The notes: generated by a model not told the origin, from the sequence alone. DNA of 37,361 nucleotides from an uncultured Clostridia bacterium (GCA_944386135.1 CALWZW010000012.1:1-37361); one strand, 5' to 3'; positions 16,945-25,988 are shown, counted from the stretch's first letter. Program-made: numbers and translations.

Positions 16945-18351
16945 CTATTCACTTCCTTCTAAAACGCTTATTTTTTTGTCTAATTCTTGTATTGCTTTAC
17001 AGCACAAACTTGTAAATGAATAATTATCTACTCCTTTATTATCAGTACTTGTTACTTCTTTTGAATATTTATAGCTTTTGCCTATAACAAAACCAATGTG
17101 CTTTTTGTCTGTATCTTTTTCAGATTTTAAATTATATCTATAAATATCTATTTCTTTTATTATATCTAATGCTGTATCTTGCATTTTTTCAAAGTTCTTT
17201 TTTTCCTTAGCTAAAGATGTTTGTGTCAGTTTTGGTGTTTCTATTCCAGAAGCCTGTATATACGTATCATTTCCTGAACTATCAGATAAATCAATAATGC
17301 CTCCCCTTCCACCTGTGCTTACATATTCTGTTATTCCCATATATGCATAATCGGTTCCATATCTTTGGACATAAATTCTATTACTTTCTATTCCTACTTT
17401 GTTATTTGAACTATTTCCTTCTTGTACAGATATTCTAGTATCATTGCTTCCACTACTCGATAGTTTTATTGTTCCTCCTGTTATGTTCATATTACTTGCG
17501 GTTACATTTCCGCTAGCATCTAACTTAAAATTTCCACTCGTTATAATAAGTCTACCAGCTGTTAGCTTTATTTGGTCTGCACTAGCGTTTATCTCTGATA
17601 TTAAATCTTTTGTGTTTACTTTCAATTCAAGAGAAGCAGTAAGAGTATTATTTACACTGTTCAACGAGCTTTTTGTTGCATATGTTGCTGAAACTGTTAC
17701 ACTATCGGCTTTTTGGTCTATTGTACTTTGTAATTCTATTTTTGTATCATTTAGTGCTGTTTTTGTTGCATAATTTGCTGAAACTGTGCTTGTTATTTGA
17801 TTTGCTTTTTGTGTTATCGCCGAATTCATTTCTGTAGTTGTGCTGTAGTCTTCAAGTGATTCTGTTATTTTTTGATTTACTGTGCTCTGAATTTGTTGGG
17901 CAGACTGGGTTATAGCACTATTCATTTCTTGAGTCGTTGCATATCCCGTTAGTTTTTGATTTACACTTAGTTCTATCTGCTGAGCTGTTTGAGTTATTGC
18001 ACTATTCATTTCATTTGTAGTTACATATAAATCTGTGAAGTCATTTTTTACGATGTACTCTGCTGTAAATTTGTTTCCTTGCATATCAAGCAAATATATG
18101 TAGTTATCTCCTTCAAACAATTCAATATTTATTTCGGCTAATGTTTGTTTTATTGGCTCTCCTAGTACTTTTAACACATGATATTCTGTCAGCTCTAGCC
18201 TTCTCATTACATACGTTTCATCTTTTGTAATTACAAGACTGTCATATACATTTCCTTTAACTCTAAGTTCTTCAATATCTACTATATATTCTTTCTTTTC
18301 GCTACTTGGATTTGCACTTGACTGCTTATCTACAATTATCTTATATTGCAT
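16945..18351 (-). CDS. Tail fibre/spike with C-terminal S74 intramolecular chaperone
   Basis: 468 residues. The N-terminal part (about 1-120) is a small sheet domain; 125-260 holds several coiled repeats of the type TxxEMNSAITQxAxQI; then a beta-helical section; the C-terminal 90 residues (KKNFEKMQDTALDIIKEIDI, YRYNLK, HIGFVI) match the peptidase S74 chaperone that folds trimeric fibres and then cleaves itself off. Likely a receptor-binding trimer. Confidence 0.82.
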   Translation of the reverse strand: MQYKIIVDKQSSANPSSEKKEYIVDIEELRVKGNVYDSLVITKDETYVMRRLELTEYHVLKVLGEPIKQTLAEINIELFEGDNYIYLLDMQGNKFTAEYIVKNDFTDLYVTTNEMNSAITQTAQQIELSVNQKLTGYATTQEMNSAITQSAQQIQSTVNQKITESLEDYSTTTEMNSAITQKANQITSTVSANYATKTALNDTKIELQSTIDQKADSVTVSATYATKSSLNSVNNTLTASLELKVNTKDLISEINASADQIKLTAGRLIITSGNFKLDASGNVTASNMNITGGTIKLSSSGSNDTRISVQEGNSSNNKVGIESNRIYVQRYGTDYAYMGITEYVSTGGRGGIIDLSDSSGNDTYIQASGIETPKLTQTSLAKEKKNFEKMQDTALDIIKEIDIYRYNLKSEKDTDKKHIGFVIGKSYKYSKEVTSTDNKGVDNYSFTSLCCKAIQELDKKISVLEGSE

Positions 18352-18353
18352 TT

Positions 18354-19730
18354 TTATGCTCCTCTCTGGTTAGGGTGCAAACTGCTTCGTGGATATAATT
18401 TGCTACGAGGGAACAGATTACTTTCGTATGTCTTATTCCCTCCTATTTCTAAACTAAGCAGTTCTTGCGTTGCAGCTTCTGTTAGATGTATTTCTGTTGT
18501 TCCTATTACTTCTCTTTTGTAATCTACTATGTTTCCTACATTTTGGCTAATACTATCAACTGTTTGTTCTACTTTCGTAAGCTGTTGTTCAAATTCTCCT
18601 TGATTTTCTATTATTCCTGTAATTGTTTGTTCTTGTTTATCAACTTTTAGTTCTGTTCTTCTTGCTATTTGTTCAGCACTTGCGACATTTTGATACTCAA
18701 CTGTCGCATCTGTGACACTTGGTGCTGACATTTCTGATTCAAGTCCGTTTGGACTTTTGCCATAGCATCTAAAAAGAAAACTATTATATGTATTTCCTGC
18801 TATATCTTTTATCTGCACATTATCAAGAGTTTCTAGCCAAGGTAAACATTGTCCTTTTATTGTATAAGCTTTATATTCAAATCCCTTCACAGCATTAAAA
18901 ATAGCAGCTATTAGCTGCTGTCTTTTAGCTTCTGTATATGCAAACGGATTATCATTTATTATAAGGCTATTTTCTCCGTCTTCTTGTATACTTTCTTCAT
19001 CTCGCATTACTACATTTTCGCCCTCAACGTCACCCATACCTAAGCTAACAAGGTTTATTGGGTGTGTAGCTCTTTTTATTTCCGCTTCTGAATAATCACT
19101 TAAATTAAATACTTTTCTTACTGTTCCTGTTGTTTTTGGAGTTAAAAAGTACAATTTATCATCGCTTCTTACTTTTGCTACTGTTCCACTTATTTGAGCT
19201 ATTGCACTTATCACTTGTCTTATTAGTGTCCCTTCTGGGAACTGGTTACTATCTACTATAAAAGCCACATTTGGAAAATCTGTCGTAGCTAAAGTTAACC
19301 CTGCTTTATTGCAAGCCTCTTGTGCAACTTGTCCTAAAGTTATATTGTTGTTTGAATACTGTAAGTCACTTTTGTACTCTATGTTAGTTTTTAGCATATA
19401 ATCCATTGCATTTATTGTTGCAATTCTTGTTGTATCATTTATTTCTACATCTTGTGTTATGTATGTACCTAAATCTATCCACTCTATTCCTACTGTTGTT
19501 TTTATTCCAGTGTAATACTTAAACTCTTTTCCCTCTAAATCAACACTACTATCTATTTCAAAGCTCAGTGCTTTTGCAATAGCTGTTCCAAAGACATTGC
19601 CATTTTCATAGCAGTCATCCTCTGGTTCTACTTTATTTATTACATATTCCTCATTTTCTAGGACTATTTTGTCGTACTGGGTTGTACTTTGTTCGTATGC
19701 CTGTTTTATTGTGTCTGTTACACTTATCAT
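18354..19730 (-). CDS. Tail-associated structural protein (tail hub/prophage endopeptidase-like)
   Basis: 458 residues. Position between the distal tail protein and fibre, size and start (MISVTDTIKQAYEQSTTQYD) match Firmicute phage minor structural or Tal-type hub proteins. The first 300 residues form the hub (DVEINDTTRIATINAMDYML); about 350-420 is coiled. A catalytic lysin domain is not visible. Confidence 0.72.
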   Translation of the reverse strand: MISVTDTIKQAYEQSTTQYDKIVLENEEYVINKVEPEDDCYENGNVFGTAIAKALSFEIDSSVDLEGKEFKYYTGIKTTVGIEWIDLGTYITQDVEINDTTRIATINAMDYMLKTNIEYKSDLQYSNNNITLGQVAQEACNKAGLTLATTDFPNVAFIVDSNQFPEGTLIRQVISAIAQISGTVAKVRSDDKLYFLTPKTTGTVRKVFNLSDYSEAEIKRATHPINLVSLGMGDVEGENVVMRDEESIQEDGENSLIINDNPFAYTEAKRQQLIAAIFNAVKGFEYKAYTIKGQCLPWLETLDNVQIKDIAGNTYNSFLFRCYGKSPNGLESEMSAPSVTDATVEYQNVASAEQIARRTELKVDKQEQTITGIIENQGEFEQQLTKVEQTVDSISQNVGNIVDYKREVIGTTEIHLTEAATQELLSLEIGGNKTYESNLFPRSKLYPRSSLHPNQRGA

Positions 19731-20104
19731 TCAGACACCTCCCCACATTGCTGCAATTCGATTTCAAACTCGTCATATCTATGATTTTTTGTAACAGATA
19801 ATACAGATGTATCTGGAAACGTAACAAAAAACTTCTTAGTAAGCATAGTCTGTTGTTTTGGCGAAAAATAAGAATACACATCTTCGTTCTGTGAAAAATG
19901 AGACATGTATTCTTGATATGTATTTTTATTTAATTGACTGAATTTGACTTTTATAGTAGTTTTCGGCATCTTTCCATAATTTCTTCTTATAGATCCGTCT
20001 GCCATTGTTGCTTCACTAAGTACATCTGATTCATCTTCTTTTATATTATAACCGCCACTAAGTATATTCTTAAATTCAAAATTACCATGTTTTAATAATG
20101 TCAT
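19727..20104 (-). CDS. Small tail protein downstream of tape measure (distal tail-like)
   Basis: 125 residues, beta-rich, beginning MTLLKHGNFEFKNILSGGYN and containing MADGSIRRNYGKMPKTTI. Size is below that of typical Dit proteins. GGAGGG overlaps the tape-measure stop; its end overlaps the hub gene by 4 bases. Confidence 0.6.
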   Translation of the reverse strand: MTLLKHGNFEFKNILSGGYNIKEDESDVLSEATMADGSIRRNYGKMPKTTIKVKFSQLNKNTYQEYMSHFSQNEDVYSYFSPKQQTMLTKKFFVTFPDTSVLSVTKNHRYDEFEIELQQCGEVSE

Positions 20105-20113
20105 ATTACCCTC

Positions 20114-22284
20114 CTATGCTAGCCCATATTGTAATTTTTGTCTTGTGTTTACTTTATTTGTTTCTCTTGCTATTACTTTGCTGTCTAGCTTTGTTGTTGT
20201 ATTTACTATTATTTCTTTGTTGTCATCTATACTACTTAATGTTGCTTGTCTATTGTCTTCTATTTGAGTGTTCAATTGTTGTTGAGTTGTAAGGTTAGCA
20301 GACAATTTTTGTGTTTCAAAGTCTACTGCACTTTTCATTTTTCTATATACTTTTCCTATATTGTCATCAAAACCTTCTCCAAGTCCAAGTGCCAAATATC
20401 TACCAATTTCCTTATTCATTACAAGCGAAGGAGAATGTATTCCAAATGCGTTTTTAAATCCGTCAATAACTCCACTTGCAAAACCAGAAATCTTTTCTTT
20501 TAACCAGTTTCCCGCATTAGTTATTCCGTTCCATAGCCCTTGTACAATATTTTTGCCTAAATCTAGTACTTTGCCTGGCAATTCTTTTATTCCTGTAATA
20601 ATACTATCTGCAAAATCCGAAGCTGCTCTTTTGCCACTTTCGATTAAATCTTTTCCCCAATTAATTACATTATTTATTGTATTGATTAACCAGTCCCAAA
20701 TTCGTCCGTGGTAATTGGGCAAACCAATCTACTATTGCATTTATCGTATTCGAAACCCATTGAACCGATGTGTTGTATGTTTCTATTCCCCAATTTATTA
20801 TATTAGCAACAGCTTGTTTTAGCCATTCCCATATTCTACCGTGGGAGTTCTGCAAACCAGTCTATTATACCTTGTATTATTTGAGGCAAATCTACTGTTA
20901 TCCATTCCCAAGCATCTAAACCAAATTGGACAATATTAGCTAATATTTTACCTATCTCCACTCCTATACGGTATGGCAACTCTTCAAACCAGTTAATAAC
21001 ATTTTGTATCCATTGAGGTATAGTTTTTGTGAAGAAGTCAACTATACTATTCCAACCATTTATGAAGAAGTTTTTGATACTTTCCCATAAATTTTTAAAA
21101 AAATCTGGAATTGCCTTAAAGAAATCACATATTGCGTTCCAAGCATTTATAATTGCATTTCGAAAATCTTCGTTTGTATTCCATAAATAAACAATAACTC
21201 CTATTATTGCAGTTATTGCTAATATAACAAGTGTTATTGGGTTTGTTAATATTGAAAATGCTGTACTTAAAATTTTTGTAGCTGTGCTTCCAACTTCAAA
21301 TGCTTTTTTCACGCTCTTTACAACAGTTATAATGCTACTTATTCCACTTGCTAGTTTTCCTATTGTAACTAGCAATGGTCCTACAATTGCTACTATTCCT
21401 GCAAGTTTTAATATAACTTCTTGTGTTCCTTCATCAAGATTTGCAAAAGCATTTGCCCATTCTGTTATTTTCTCAACTACTTTTGTAACAAATGGAAGTA
21501 AACTTTGTGTTAATTCTCCTAAAGCTGTTTTAAGTGCATCCATGGCTGTAGATAGCTTACCATTCATTGTTTGAGAGGCTTTTTCCATTGCTTGATAATA
21601 TCTGCCGCCTTCAGATGTTGCTATCTGCATTGCTCCTGCTACATCTTCAAAAGTAATTTTCCCTGCTGATACTTCATCTCTTAGCTGTGCCATCGATTTG
21701 CCTGTTGTTTCAGCCATGATTTGTAATGGATTAAAACCCGCATCAATCATTTGGTTTATATCTTCCATTGTTGCTTTTCCAGCAGCTCCCATTTGTGAAA
21801 ACGCTCTTGTTAAGCTCATTAGTTTTTCACTATTGCCCATTGAAATATCACCAAGCGTTTGTAAATACCCTTTTGTTTTGTCTGCTTGTAATCCAAAACC
21901 TAACATCATTTGAGTTGCCTCTAACAAATCAGAGGTCTCAAATGGTGTTGTATTAGCCATTTCTTTTAAATCATTAAGCATTGTTTTAGCTTTATCAGCA
22001 TTACCTAGGAGGGTTGTTAGATTTGCTTCAAAGTCCTCCATTTGTGCATTGTATTTAACACCTGCAGTTCCTAATGCAATTAATGGAGTAGTTACTCCTA
22101 TAGAAAGTGCTTTTCCTGTTTTTGTCGCTACTTTTCCTACTGAGTCTAACCCTTTTGTTAAATTATCAGTAATACTTTTAGTTGGCTTTTTTATTTTTTC
22201 TAAATCTTTATTTAATGATTTTAAGCCCTGCTCTAATTGTTCTTTTGTTAGTGTTACTTCTATTGTAACTGAGCCGTCAGCCAT
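20114..22284 (-). CDS. Tail tape measure protein, needs two +1 shifts at CGG
   Basis: The zero frame gives three pieces; with two shifts they join into 722 residues. The N-terminus (MADGSVTIEV, EQGLKSLNKDLEKIKKPTKS) and the FEVSDLLEATQMMLGFG-like region (seen as FETSDLLEATQMMLGFG) are classical tape-measure sequence, followed by hydrophobic segments near 300-400 and by Trp-rich repeats. Twice the repeat WFAxLP runs into CGG (20841-20839, residue 482; 20708-20706, residue 526), and skipping the C gives LPGRIWEWL and LPGRIWDWL, the LPGxIWxWL motif common in these proteins. ATG at 22284 follows GAGGTGAGAAG; an upstream ATG at 22341 would run through a terminator. It sets tail length and assists DNA injection. 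Confidence 0.88.
20706..20708 (-). other. Candidate +1 frameshift site in tape measure (in-frame CGG)
   Basis: Context TTA CCA CGG ACG; the shift gives LPGRIWDWLI. Confidence 0.78.
20839..20841 (-). other. Candidate +1 frameshift site in tape measure (in-frame CGG)
   Basis: Context CTC CCA CGG TAG, immediate stop in zero frame; the shift gives LPGRIWEWLK. Confidence 0.78.
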
Positions 22285-22306
22285 CTTCTCACCTCTTTTC
22301 GAACAT

Positions 22307-22335
22307 AAAAAAAGCACCAGATTTAATCTGATGCT
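22307..22335 (-). terminator. Terminator after the antirepressor gene
   Basis: AGCATCAGAT/ATCTGGTGCT hairpin followed by seven T on the - strand. It lies between the antirepressor and the tape measure, so it closes the inserted cassette. Confidence 0.85.
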
Positions 22336-22342
22336 ATGCATT

Positions 22343-23098
22343 TTATAATCCTACACATAAAAGTCTAAACGTTTCTCTTCCTTTTGGTGTAATTAATGTT
22401 TGTGTTCCTACCCAACCTGTCTTATCATTTTTTGTTTCTTTTAATTCAAATAGTCCTTTGTTTTTTTCTGCAAATGGTTGTAATTTTCCTTTTTTATCTC
22501 TAAAAACATATTTGTGTTCTAATAAAAAACTTACAAATACTTTTTCTTTTACACCTAAAGTTTTTGCTGTTTCTCTAAAACTTGTTAGCAAATTCCTGTC
22601 TACGAGGTCATCAAAATACTCGGCTTTAGGCTTCATAATCTCATTTACTACTGTTAGTTGTGAATTTTGCATCTCCAGTTGCTGGTTTTTATGATTTAAT
22701 TCTTGTATTTTACTATTAGCCATTAAAACTGCTTTTGCCATTAATTCTTCATCTGTCATTTGTTCTTGTCCTGCTATATAACCACCATGTTTTCTAATTG
22801 ATGGAATAACTTCGTGCGTTATCCATCTTTTAAATTCTTTAGCTTCTTTTTTTCTACTAGCTAATATTAAATTATACAATCCATATTCATTTACCGCAGA
22901 CATGTTTCTATTTTGGCTACCGTCATTTAAAATGACATCAGCTTTTTCATCCTCCTCTAATCTCGTTAATGCTTGTCTTGAATTTTTAATTTCTAATATT
23001 TCACATATATCTTTCGCCACAAAATATGGTTCATTATTTATTTCTAATGTTCTGATTTCTCCAAATTTTTCATTTCTAAATATCATTAATTCTTGCAT
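22343..23098 (-). CDS. Phage antirepressor: BRO-N plus KilAC domain
   Basis: 251 residues. BRO-N domain about 1-105 (IRTLEINNEPYFVAKDICEI, LYNLILASRKKEAKEFKRW, IPSIRKHGGY), a coiled linker (115-150) and a KilAC/ANT-type DNA-binding C-terminus (about 155-251). Such proteins counteract phage repressors and trigger induction. Its place inside the tail gene cluster is unusual. GGAGAG precedes the ATG. It is the last gene of a cassette with its own promoter and terminator. Confidence 0.88.
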   Translation of the reverse strand: MQELMIFRNEKFGEIRTLEINNEPYFVAKDICEILEIKNSRQALTRLEEDEKADVILNDGSQNRNMSAVNEYGLYNLILASRKKEAKEFKRWITHEVIPSIRKHGGYIAGQEQMTDEELMAKAVLMANSKIQELNHKNQQLEMQNSQLTVVNEIMKPKAEYFDDLVDRNLLTSFRETAKTLGVKEKVFVSFLLEHKYVFRDKKGKLQPFAEKNKGLFELKETKNDKTGWVGTQTLITPKGRETFRLLCVGL

Positions 23099-23260
23099 TC
23101 ATCTTGCTCTCCTTTCTTTTAATTTTTCCATTACTTGTTCAAATGTAAATCTATTGTTATTTACACCTCTGTACATTCTTCCCATAAGATAAAATACTTT
23201 TCTACTCATATTTCTTCTTCCATTTAAATATTCCTTAGTTATTTCAACATAGTTTTCCAT
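23099..23260 (-). CDS. Small basic phage protein
   Basis: 53 residues, MENYVEITKEYLNGRRNMSR to KLKERRAR, containing YRGVNNNRFTFEQVMEKL. The ATG at 23260 overlaps the upstream stop (TAATG), so coupling is likely. I prefer it over an in-frame ATG at 23299, which lies within the preceding gene. Function unknown; possibly a partner of the antirepressor. Confidence 0.5.
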   Translation of the reverse strand: MENYVEITKEYLNGRRNMSRKVFYLMGRMYRGVNNNRFTFEQVMEKLKERRAR

Positions 23261-23454
23261 TAAGCAACACCTTCTTCCTGTTGCCATTCTTTCTTCCAAG
23301 CTTCTATTTGCCCTTTTCGTGTTTCTTTAAAATAGTTTATTATTTCCTCTGCTCTGTCTAAATCTTTAATATTTATGCACACACCATAGGTTTTTCTTGT
23401 TATTTTTACAAAAAAGTGCGTATCTTCAATTTCTGAAATATAATTTTCTTCCAT
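23260..23454 (-). CDS. Small phage protein, unknown
   Basis: 64 residues: MEENYISEIEDTHFFVKITR, KTYGVCINIKDLDRAEEII, a charged helix to the end. Alpha/beta look, no known motif. The ATG at 23454 lies 10 bases after GGAGG; an ATG at 23475 has no ribosome binding site. Confidence 0.5.
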   Translation of the reverse strand: MEENYISEIEDTHFFVKITRKTYGVCINIKDLDRAEEIINYFKETRKGQIEAWKKEWQQEEGVA

Positions 23455-23481
23455 AATAAAAAGACCTCCATTCAATTTTAC

Positions 23482-23510
23482 TTGAATTTCAGCCCCTACT
23501 GTGATACAAT
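23482..23510 (+). promoter_or_regulatory. Promoter on the + strand for a small RNA
   Basis: TTGAAT, 17-base spacer, TACAAT. The element TGTGATACAA overlapping the -10 box recurs at 23800-23809 in the RHH gene's promoter, suggesting a shared operator. Confidence 0.6.
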
Positions 23511-23516
23511 ATATTT

Positions 23517-23591
23517 ATAGGAACTAAAATTCTTATGTGTGAGATAATCTGTGTGTTCGCCAAAACTTAGCAGGTTATCTCTTTATTTTTT
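23517..23591 (+). ncRNA. Candidate small RNA convergent with the RHH gene
   Basis: From the predicted start (about 23517) to an 11-bp terminator stem (23541-23551 with 23571-23581, one G-T pair) plus T-rich tail: about 75 nt on the strand opposite all neighbouring genes. No ORF. It overlaps the 3' end of the RHH gene. Confidence 0.55.
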
Positions 23592-23765
23592 TATTTCTTC
23601 ATCAATTTTTTCTATGAGCCATTCTGTTTTAGTCTTATTTTTTTGTTTCAATGTTTTATCTATGTCGTCATATTTCTCTTTTGGTAGTAATACATTAAAT
23701 GATTTCCTTGTTTTTCTTCTTTCTCTAAAATATTCGGCTCTGCTTTTATTTTCTATTTTTAACAC
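23583..23765 (-). CDS. Ribbon-helix-helix (Arc/MetJ-type) repressor
   Basis: About 57-60 residues: basic N-terminus, RKSFNVLLPKEKYDDIDKTL with the RHH strand and first helix, then KTEWLIEKIDEEIKK. It should dimerise and bind operators. The start is unclear: the only GTG (23765) overlaps the GGAGG itself, while ATA at 23756 has the best spacing (8 bases), so a non-canonical ATA start is possible. It heads the antirepressor cassette and likely represses its own promoter and that of the small RNA. Confidence 0.65.
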   Translation of the reverse strand: MLKIENKSRAEYFRERRKTRKSFNVLLPKEKYDDIDKTLKQKNKTKTEWLIEKIDEEIKK

Positions 23766-23773
23766 CTCCTAAC

Positions 23774-23808
23774 TGTATCGTGCTATCATTATATAGTAGT
23801 GTGATACA
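23774..23808. promoter_or_regulatory. Operator-like imperfect palindrome in the RHH promoter
   Basis: TGTATC...GATACA arms enclose the -10 region. The RHH protein encoded downstream is the obvious candidate to bind it. Confidence 0.5.
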
Positions 23809-23816
23809 AAAGTCAA
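23788..23816 (-). promoter_or_regulatory. Strong promoter of the RHH/antirepressor cassette
   Basis: On the - strand TTGACT (23816-23811), 17-base spacer, TATAAT (23793-23788). Confidence 0.8.
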
Positions 23817-23839
23817 GAGGTATTTTTAAATTTTTTCTT

Positions 23840-23884
23840 TTTTTTAAAATAAAAACACACTACATCTCTGTAATGTGTTTTTAT
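23840..23884 (-). terminator. Terminator upstream of the antirepressor cassette
   Basis: AAAAACACAxTACA/TGTAxTGTGTTTTT stem with T-rich tail on the - strand, closing the preceding gene. Confidence 0.75.
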
Positions 23885-23887
23885 TTA

Positions 23888-24181
23888 TTACTTATACGTT
23901 ATTAATGTATGAAATCCTTCCATTTGTCCTGTTAGTCCTTGATTTTGAACGGAATTAAATTTCACATCAATTATTTCGTATCCATCATTTTGCATTGCTG
24001 AAATGATAGTATCGATTTGAGTTGTATACTTATCTTCACACTCAAAATTTTGGTTTGCCCATTTACTAAAGCTATTTATCATAACGATGTGAGTCTTTCC
24101 ATCCTTTTCTTTAAGATATTTTTTTGTTGCCTCATAAATAGTATTTGCCACACTTTCTTGATTTTTAGTAAAAAATCCCAT
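23888..24181 (-). CDS. Phage protein, DUF4177-like small alpha/beta protein
   Basis: About 97 residues: MGFFTKNQESVANTIYE, then YLKEKDGKTHIVMINSFSKW, then NDGYEIIDVKF and ending EGFHTLITYK. The GYEIIDVKF strand and closing strand recall DUF4177-type proteins. I take the ATG at 24181, 9 bases after GGAGG; an ATG at 24187 is closer to it. Function unknown. Confidence 0.5.
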   Translation of the reverse strand: MGFFTKNQESVANTIYEATKKYLKEKDGKTHIVMINSFSKWANQNFECEDKYTTQIDTIISAMQNDGYEIIDVKFNSVQNQGLTGQMEGFHTLITYK

Positions 24182-24236
24182 ATTCATACTCCTCCTTCAT
24201 GAAAAGTATATATATAAAAAGATTTTTTGTCAAATT

Positions 24237-24809
24237 TTACCACAAAGCTTCGGCAAAATCTTCTTCTTTTTGTTCTTCTGAACGCATATCAGGCAATTTA
24301 TATTCTTCTTGTAATTGTTTATAATGCTTTTTCATATCTTTGTCTTTTATTTTTGATAAATCCATTGCTCTATATCCCATTATTTCTACAATTTTATTAT
24401 CTGCTTTTAAGCCATTAAACATCGCTTTAAATTTCCACCAATGCAGATACTCAATTTCTTCCAAGTCTATATTATATTGATTTTTAAAAGCGTCATAAAT
24501 TAATTCGTTGTCAAATTCATAGCTATAAATTTGCTTGTTCTTTCCTTTCTTTTTGTTGGTATTACTAGTAATTTCATCTTTTCCGCAATTATAAAACCAA
24601 ATAATATTGTCTATTGCCTTTTTTACATCAGTTATCTCTTCAAGTTTTGGATAAAATAATTCTAAGGCTTTATATGTTTTTGCTCTTTCTGAAAATCTAT
24701 TATCTTGCATCATTATTTCAAATAAAATCACTGTTCTAAAATTTGAATTAAAGGGTATCTGTATTTTTTCTTTTGTAACTAGTTCTATATTATCTAATAA
24801 TAAATTCAT
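24237..24809 (-). CDS. Phage Gp15-family protein (tail assembly)
   Basis: 190 residues. Middle and end match Gp15: YPKLEEITDVKKAIDNIIWF, DLEEIEYLHWWKFKAMFNGL and the C-terminal EEDFAEALW. It normally follows a small chaperone gene and acts before tape-measure assembly. Start overlaps the upstream stop by one base. No slippery heptamer that would fuse it with the upstream gene is evident. Confidence 0.82.
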   Translation of the reverse strand: MNLLLDNIELVTKEKIQIPFNSNFRTVILFEIMMQDNRFSERAKTYKALELFYPKLEEITDVKKAIDNIIWFYNCGKDEITSNTNKKKGKNKQIYSYEFDNELIYDAFKNQYNIDLEEIEYLHWWKFKAMFNGLKADNKIVEIMGYRAMDLSKIKDKDMKKHYKQLQEEYKLPDMRSEEQKEEDFAEALW

Positions 24810-25189
24810 TATTTTTTCGTCCTTCTAGTCGCTCTATTAGGTTTATATTCATTGTTAATTTCCTGTAATTCTTTTTGAAACTCCTTTTCTTCTTTATCAA
24901 TTTCGGAAATTTGCTCTTTTTTAGCTTTCACTAAATCGCTAAATGCTTTTATACACAACCTAAAATTTCTTTTTCCTTCAAAAATCTTTTCTGCTGTTCC
25001 TTCTCCAAATACTTTTTCGAAACAATTTTCAATAATTTCACATACTTTATTAATAAACTCTGATTGTTTCATTTTATTGATATCTAGACTATTTAGCTCT
25101 TCCTGTGCAATGACTGCTTCTTTTTCATATTTCTCCATTTGTTTTGCATCAAAAAAGTCAAAATCAATTTCTTTATCTAATATTTTCAT
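24809..25189 (-). CDS. Tail assembly chaperone-like protein
   Basis: 126 residues, alpha-helical, Lys/Glu-rich, ending NEYKPNRATRRTKK. Position between tail tube and Gp15 and size match phage tail assembly chaperones (gpG-type). GGAGG lies just upstream of the ATG. Confidence 0.7.
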   Translation of the reverse strand: MKILDKEIDFDFFDAKQMEKYEKEAVIAQEELNSLDINKMKQSEFINKVCEIIENCFEKVFGEGTAEKIFEGKRNFRLCIKAFSDLVKAKKEQISEIDKEEKEFQKELQEINNEYKPNRATRRTKK

Positions 25190-25194
25190 AGTTC

Positions 25195-25232
25195 CTCCAT
25201 AAAAATAAAGCAGAGGCTTAAGCTGCCTCTAC
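25195..25232 (-). terminator. Hairpin/terminator at the end of the major tail gene
   Basis: AGAGGC/GCCTCT stem with the stop codon of the tail gene in its loop, then GCTTTATTTTTA on the - strand. Confidence 0.55.
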
Positions 25233-25970
25233 TAGTGATATTTCTTTTAATACTGCTCCAGTTGATACTGTTACAGATACTGTACTTTGTGTTGTATATC
25301 CTGCTTTCTCAACACTTATATTCTCATAACTGTCTGCATCTAAAAATACTGTTGCTATGCCTGTTGCATCTGTTAAATAAGATGTACCGTCAATTGTTAT
25401 TTTTGCACTTTGGATTGGTGTTTCATCTGTACTATCTTTTACAACAAATGTTACAGGATATTCTGCAACTGTTTCAATTGGTGTAAATGAAGTTATTGCA
25501 GTATTATCAGAATTTAATACAGCAATTCCTTTTGTCATTTTACTATTTTTTCTAAATGCTCCGCTATATGTATATGCTTCTGTTGCATCTCCTTCTGTGT
25601 CTGGTACTGTTGTATATGTTCTTAAACGTGCCTCATATCCATTTCCAGAAGGTTTGCTAAAGTCTACTATTACTATATTTACTAGTGCCTCATCTCCTGT
25701 TAGCTCATCGTCTGTTATTTTTACTATTTTTTCGTGTACTAAATTTCCTGTGTATAAGTCAAAAGCATAACTAATTTCTTCGCTATATCCAGTTACATCT
25801 GATATTTCTCCGTCTTCATCTACGTATGTTCTACTGTATTCAGTAGGATTTTTTGACTTAGAAATCTCTGTAAACTTTCTCATTCTTATATAATTAGCTA
25901 TAGCTGTAGTAGATACGTCCATGAATGAAACTTTACCACTTCTTTTAACTAATTTTTCTGTTGCTGACAT
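25218..25970 (-). CDS. Major tail (tube) protein with C-terminal Ig-like domain
   Basis: 250 residues. N-terminal tube domain (1-165; KVSFMDVSTTAIANYIRMRK, YSRTYVDEDGEISDVTGYSE), like the phi13-type major tail proteins, followed by a PEGA/carboxypeptidase-regulatory-like Ig domain (about 168-250, FVVKDSTDETPIQSAKITI, LDADSYENISVEKAGY) that would decorate the tail surface. Hairpins with T-runs flank the gene on both sides, each overlapping a stop codon. Confidence 0.82.
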   Translation of the reverse strand: MSATEKLVKRSGKVSFMDVSTTAIANYIRMRKFTEISKSKNPTEYSRTYVDEDGEISDVTGYSEEISYAFDLYTGNLVHEKIVKITDDELTGDEALVNIVIVDFSKPSGNGYEARLRTYTTVPDTEGDATEAYTYSGAFRKNSKMTKGIAVLNSDNTAITSFTPIETVAEYPVTFVVKDSTDETPIQSAKITIDGTSYLTDATGIATVFLDADSYENISVEKAGYTTQSTVSVTVSTGAVLKEISLVEAA

Positions 25971-25988
25971 TTTATTTCCTCCTTATAT

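Noticed and set aside
24237..25189. Programmed -1 frameshift joining the two tail chaperone genes
   Set aside because: The genes meet with a one-base overlap and I see no slippery heptamer at the joint.
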